Assembly: GCA_963802095.1 (NCBI GenBank)
Contig: CAWDHI010000007.1
Location: 372,001-436,000 of the forward strand
Length of the DNA stretch: 64,000 nucleotides
Direction of reading: 5' to 3'
DNA from: CAVVEQ01 sp963802095
Lineage (GTDB): Bacteria; Chloroflexota; Anaerolineae; Anaerolineales; Anaerolineaceae
Made by a program: the position numbers and the translations under genes. The notes under the pieces are model-generated. The model was not told the origin of the DNA and did not search any database. It was given only the letters and a program-made list of their open reading frames with translations. Shown piece after piece: positions 62,354 through 64,000 of this stretch (position 1 is its first letter; each line of letters opens with the position of its first letter).

Positions 62354-62604
62354 GAAATTCGCTCCTTTTTTAAATATTCAGCAAAAGCCTTCGCTTGCGA
62401 AGGGTCCTCGAGCATATCTGCCAGTGCTTCCCAATCTGCCTGGTTCTTCGATCCGCTGAATAATGGTTGACCCAATGAAACTAGCTGAGCAAGCAAAATG
62501 GTCAGCGGACCGGCTGCTTCCAGGAGGTACGCGGTCGGTCTTCCCATCTCAAATCGGTGCAAGAAACGTGCCCACGGTTCCCATCGATTTCTCGGGGTTT
62601 GCAT
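62350..62604 (-). CDS. First gene of the MutL operon, small unknown protein
   Basis: Protein of 84 residues starting M-Q-T-P-R-N-R-W, with one possible hydrophobic helix (P-L-T-I-L-L-A-Q-L-V) and an acidic helical C-terminus (A-L-A-D-M-L-E-D-P). I chose ATG 62604 because TATACT lies 6 nt upstream and no ribosome-binding site is seen; a longer frame to 62676 would place the promoter inside the gene. It overlaps the next gene by 4 nt and heads the operon. Confidence 0.65.
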   Translation of the reverse strand: MQTPRNRWEPWARFLHRFEMGRPTAYLLEAAGPLTILLAQLVSLGQPLFSGSKNQADWEALADMLEDPSQAKAFAEYLKKERIS

Positions 62605-62610
62605 AAAGGC

Positions 62611-62616
62611 AGTATA
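62611..62616 (-). promoter_or_regulatory. -10 box of the MutL operon, leaderless configuration
   Basis: TATACT in the context CGTGCTATACT on the minus strand, 6 nt before ATG 62604. The context is nearly the same as before the sensor gene at 5484 (CGTGCTATAGT), with the TGC of an extended -10 promoter. Confidence 0.5.
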
Positions 62617-62761
62617 GCACGAAGCATAATTGGCTATAGAGAACCCACCGAGGGTGCTTTGCGGATGAAGGTGCATATCGCTTGCGAAGGGTTAAGTTTG
62701 CTTGATTTGTGAATCGTGGATTTACTTTCCAGCGTGATAAAATAATTGCGGGAAATTTCTC

Positions 62762-63067
62762 ATGGGTTTTCTTTCCGATTTAATCTCCAAACCATATCCC
62801 TCCGACCGTTCCCGGGAGGTGGAAAAGTTAATGGGGGAGTTATTTCAGATCGGTGTGGAACAGGATTATCTTTCCGAGCGACCGGGGGGAGCCTATAATC
62901 ACCAATGCAGGCATCTCCGCACGAGGGAAATTGGACGACGTTTCGATGAAATTGGGGGTTTAGCCTTGATGAAATGGGCACACAAGAAGGTGAAGAAAAA
63001 GGTCAGCAAAAACAGGGCAGAGCATCTGGAATATGCCTGGGATGGGGTTGGACCCTGGCAGGCTTGA
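62762..63067 (+). CDS. Small uncharacterised protein
   Basis: Protein of 101 residues, mostly helical and strongly charged, with a Lys-rich block (W-A-H-K-K-V-K-K-K-V). The phrases I-G-R-R-F-D-E-I-G-G and M-K-W-A-H suggest a conserved small family, but I cannot name it. There is no membrane helix. GCGGGAAA upstream may act as a weak ribosome-binding site. It is divergent from the MutL operon and convergent with the membrane protein gene that follows. Confidence 0.65.
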   Translation: MGFLSDLISKPYPSDRSREVEKLMGELFQIGVEQDYLSERPGGAYNHQCRHLRTREIGRRFDEIGGLALMKWAHKKVKKKVSKNRAEHLEYAWDGVGPWQA

Positions 63068-63071
63068 AGCT

Positions 63072-64000
63072 TTAGCCCGCTCCGCGCCGATCCTTCCGCG
63101 AGTCGAGGATCAATCCTATTGCGATCACCATTAAAGCAGTGACCGCGACGATCACAAAATTCAGATAAAACTCGATCCGAATACCAAATTCAGTATATCT
63201 GGTCAGGTAAAGATTTGTGATTTGGAGAACAGCCAATCCTTCGATCAGGTATAGCCTCCCTAGCCATGGATTGTGGCGACTGATTGCCCAATCCCATGCC
63301 CATCCAGCGATGAGGGCAAGCCATGGGAGGAGGATTGTCCTGTATCGGGGATTATCCCAGGTATCCCCTCCAGCCCGGTAGGAGGAGACCACCACCCAGG
63401 CCAAATTGAAGCAAGTCAACCAAATGAGCAGCCTGCGATCGCGATTGGGCACAGCTTTCCATGAGGCGAGGAATCCGAAGACTAGTGCCGGCGCGAGGAA
63501 ATACCATCCCAGGGAGCGAAAAATGGCGATCGCGCTTGCAATCGGGTTGGAAAGCGCGACGAGGACAGCCGGAAGCAGCGGTTGGGAAAGACCATATAGG
63601 GTGACAACCGGCAGTTGGTATTTATTTCCAATCTCACGAAATACAAACTGAAGGATCCCGGAAGATTGCACTGTCAGATAGGTATCAAAAACCGCCGTTT
63701 CATGGATCCAGGCATAACTGACCCTGGCAAATACCTGGATGACTCCTATCATCATCAACCACCCCCAAATACGCCGGGAAGGTTTCCATTTCTCCATGAA
63801 TTCATCCACGATGAGCCATCCCATCAGTAGACCGATGATGATTACACCTGACCGCCATGAAATGAGCATAAGCCCAAGAGAGCAAACAGCCAGAACGAAC
63901 GCGGAGAGTTTGCGGTTCTTTCCCCAGTCAGCTACCGCCCAGGTTGCGATGGCACCAAGACCCAGCAGAAATGGTTCACGCATTTGCGCGCTTCCCAGGA
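63072..64000 (-). CDS. Polytopic membrane protein, 5' end outside window
   Basis: The frame is open to the window edge (at least 308 residues). It has eight or nine hydrophobic segments and ends in a basic tail (D-S-R-K-D-R-R-G-A-G). Loops hold R-A-G-G-D-T-W-D-N-P-R-Y-R, a pattern seen in GT-C/O-antigen-type membrane glycosyltransferases and dolichyl-phosphate-mannose transferases. The ATG at 63983 (M-R-E-P-F) is probably internal, since codons before it stay open and this kind of sequence is usually mid-protein. Function is not certain. Confidence 0.6.
   Translation of the reverse strand, partial: LGSAQMREPFLLGLGAIATWAVADWGKNRKLSAFVLAVCSLGLMLISWRSGVIIIGLLMGWLIVDEFMEKWKPSRRIWGWLMMIGVIQVFARVSYAWIHETAVFDTYLTVQSSGILQFVFREIGNKYQLPVVTLYGLSQPLLPAVLVALSNPIASAIAIFRSLGWYFLAPALVFGFLASWKAVPNRDRRLLIWLTCFNLAWVVVSSYRAGGDTWDNPRYRTILLPWLALIAGWAWDWAISRHNPWLGRLYLIEGLAVLQITNLYLTRYTEFGIRIEFYLNFVIVAVTALMVIAIGLILDSRKDRRGAG

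Overview
The window looks like chromosome from an anaerobic member of the Chloroflexota, most likely class Anaerolineae. This is an inference from gene content: many small lipoproteins with Pro/Thr-rich linkers, pyruvate:ferredoxin oxidoreductase, GAF/PAS sensor kinases, a NurA-HerA operon and a MutL-type ATPase cluster. No rRNA, tRNA or CRISPR array was found. I recognise about 57 genes or gene remnants, one complete IS3-family element, and two selenoprotein genes with in-frame TGA codons that an ordinary gene caller would truncate or miss.

Layout. 1-5.4 kb: an HtrA-type protease (cut by the window edge), a DnaJ-like chaperone, an AT-rich serine hydrolase gene, and putrescine carbamoyltransferase next to agmatine deiminase (agmatine catabolism). 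5.5-9.1 kb: two sensor proteins with degenerate receiver domains. 9.1-15.8 kb: nucleotide hydrolase, LysM lipoprotein, NUDIX hydrolase, PFOR and a frameshifted dihydroorotate dehydrogenase-like gene. 15.8-22.7 kb: metalloprotease-like lipoprotein, miaB, M23 peptidase, sensor kinase, MBL-fold protein, endonuclease III. 22.7-24.0 kb: an IS150-like element sitting in the loop of a terminator. 24-29.6 kb: DUF3048 lipoprotein, mntP, and the nurA-HAS-herA operon. 29.6-40.4 kb (minus strand): exonuclease VII, glnS, an SDR, an ABC exporter co-transcribed with a peroxiredoxin-like protein, uvrC and ggt. 40.4-46.5 kb: small proteins, selD with selenocysteine, an SPFH protein, dtd, trpS, a SelW-like selenoprotein and a sugar transferase. 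46.5-49.1 kb: AT-rich region with folE and several decayed genes and repeats. 49.1-52.9 kb: a frameshifted lipoprotein, a DUF389-SH3 protein and a phosphohexomutase. 53-62.6 kb: a tight minus-strand operon of seven or eight mostly uncharacterised membrane proteins around a MutL-family ASKHA ATPase and a 1305-residue scaffold with about a dozen W-L motifs.

Most notable points. (1) SelD carries TGA at the catalytic Cys position and a SelW-like protein carries Cys-x-x-TGA; each TGA is followed by a hairpin with a GGU apical loop, as in bacterial SECIS elements. (2) The IS element split a terminator hairpin exactly in its loop. (3) The 53-62.6 kb operon is the best candidate for an undescribed system. 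(4) Several genes have a -10 box 6-8 nt before the start codon, suggesting leaderless mRNAs. (5) Single-base indels recur in otherwise intact genes (a DHOD-like gene, selD, trpS, a lipoprotein), which could be sequencing errors.
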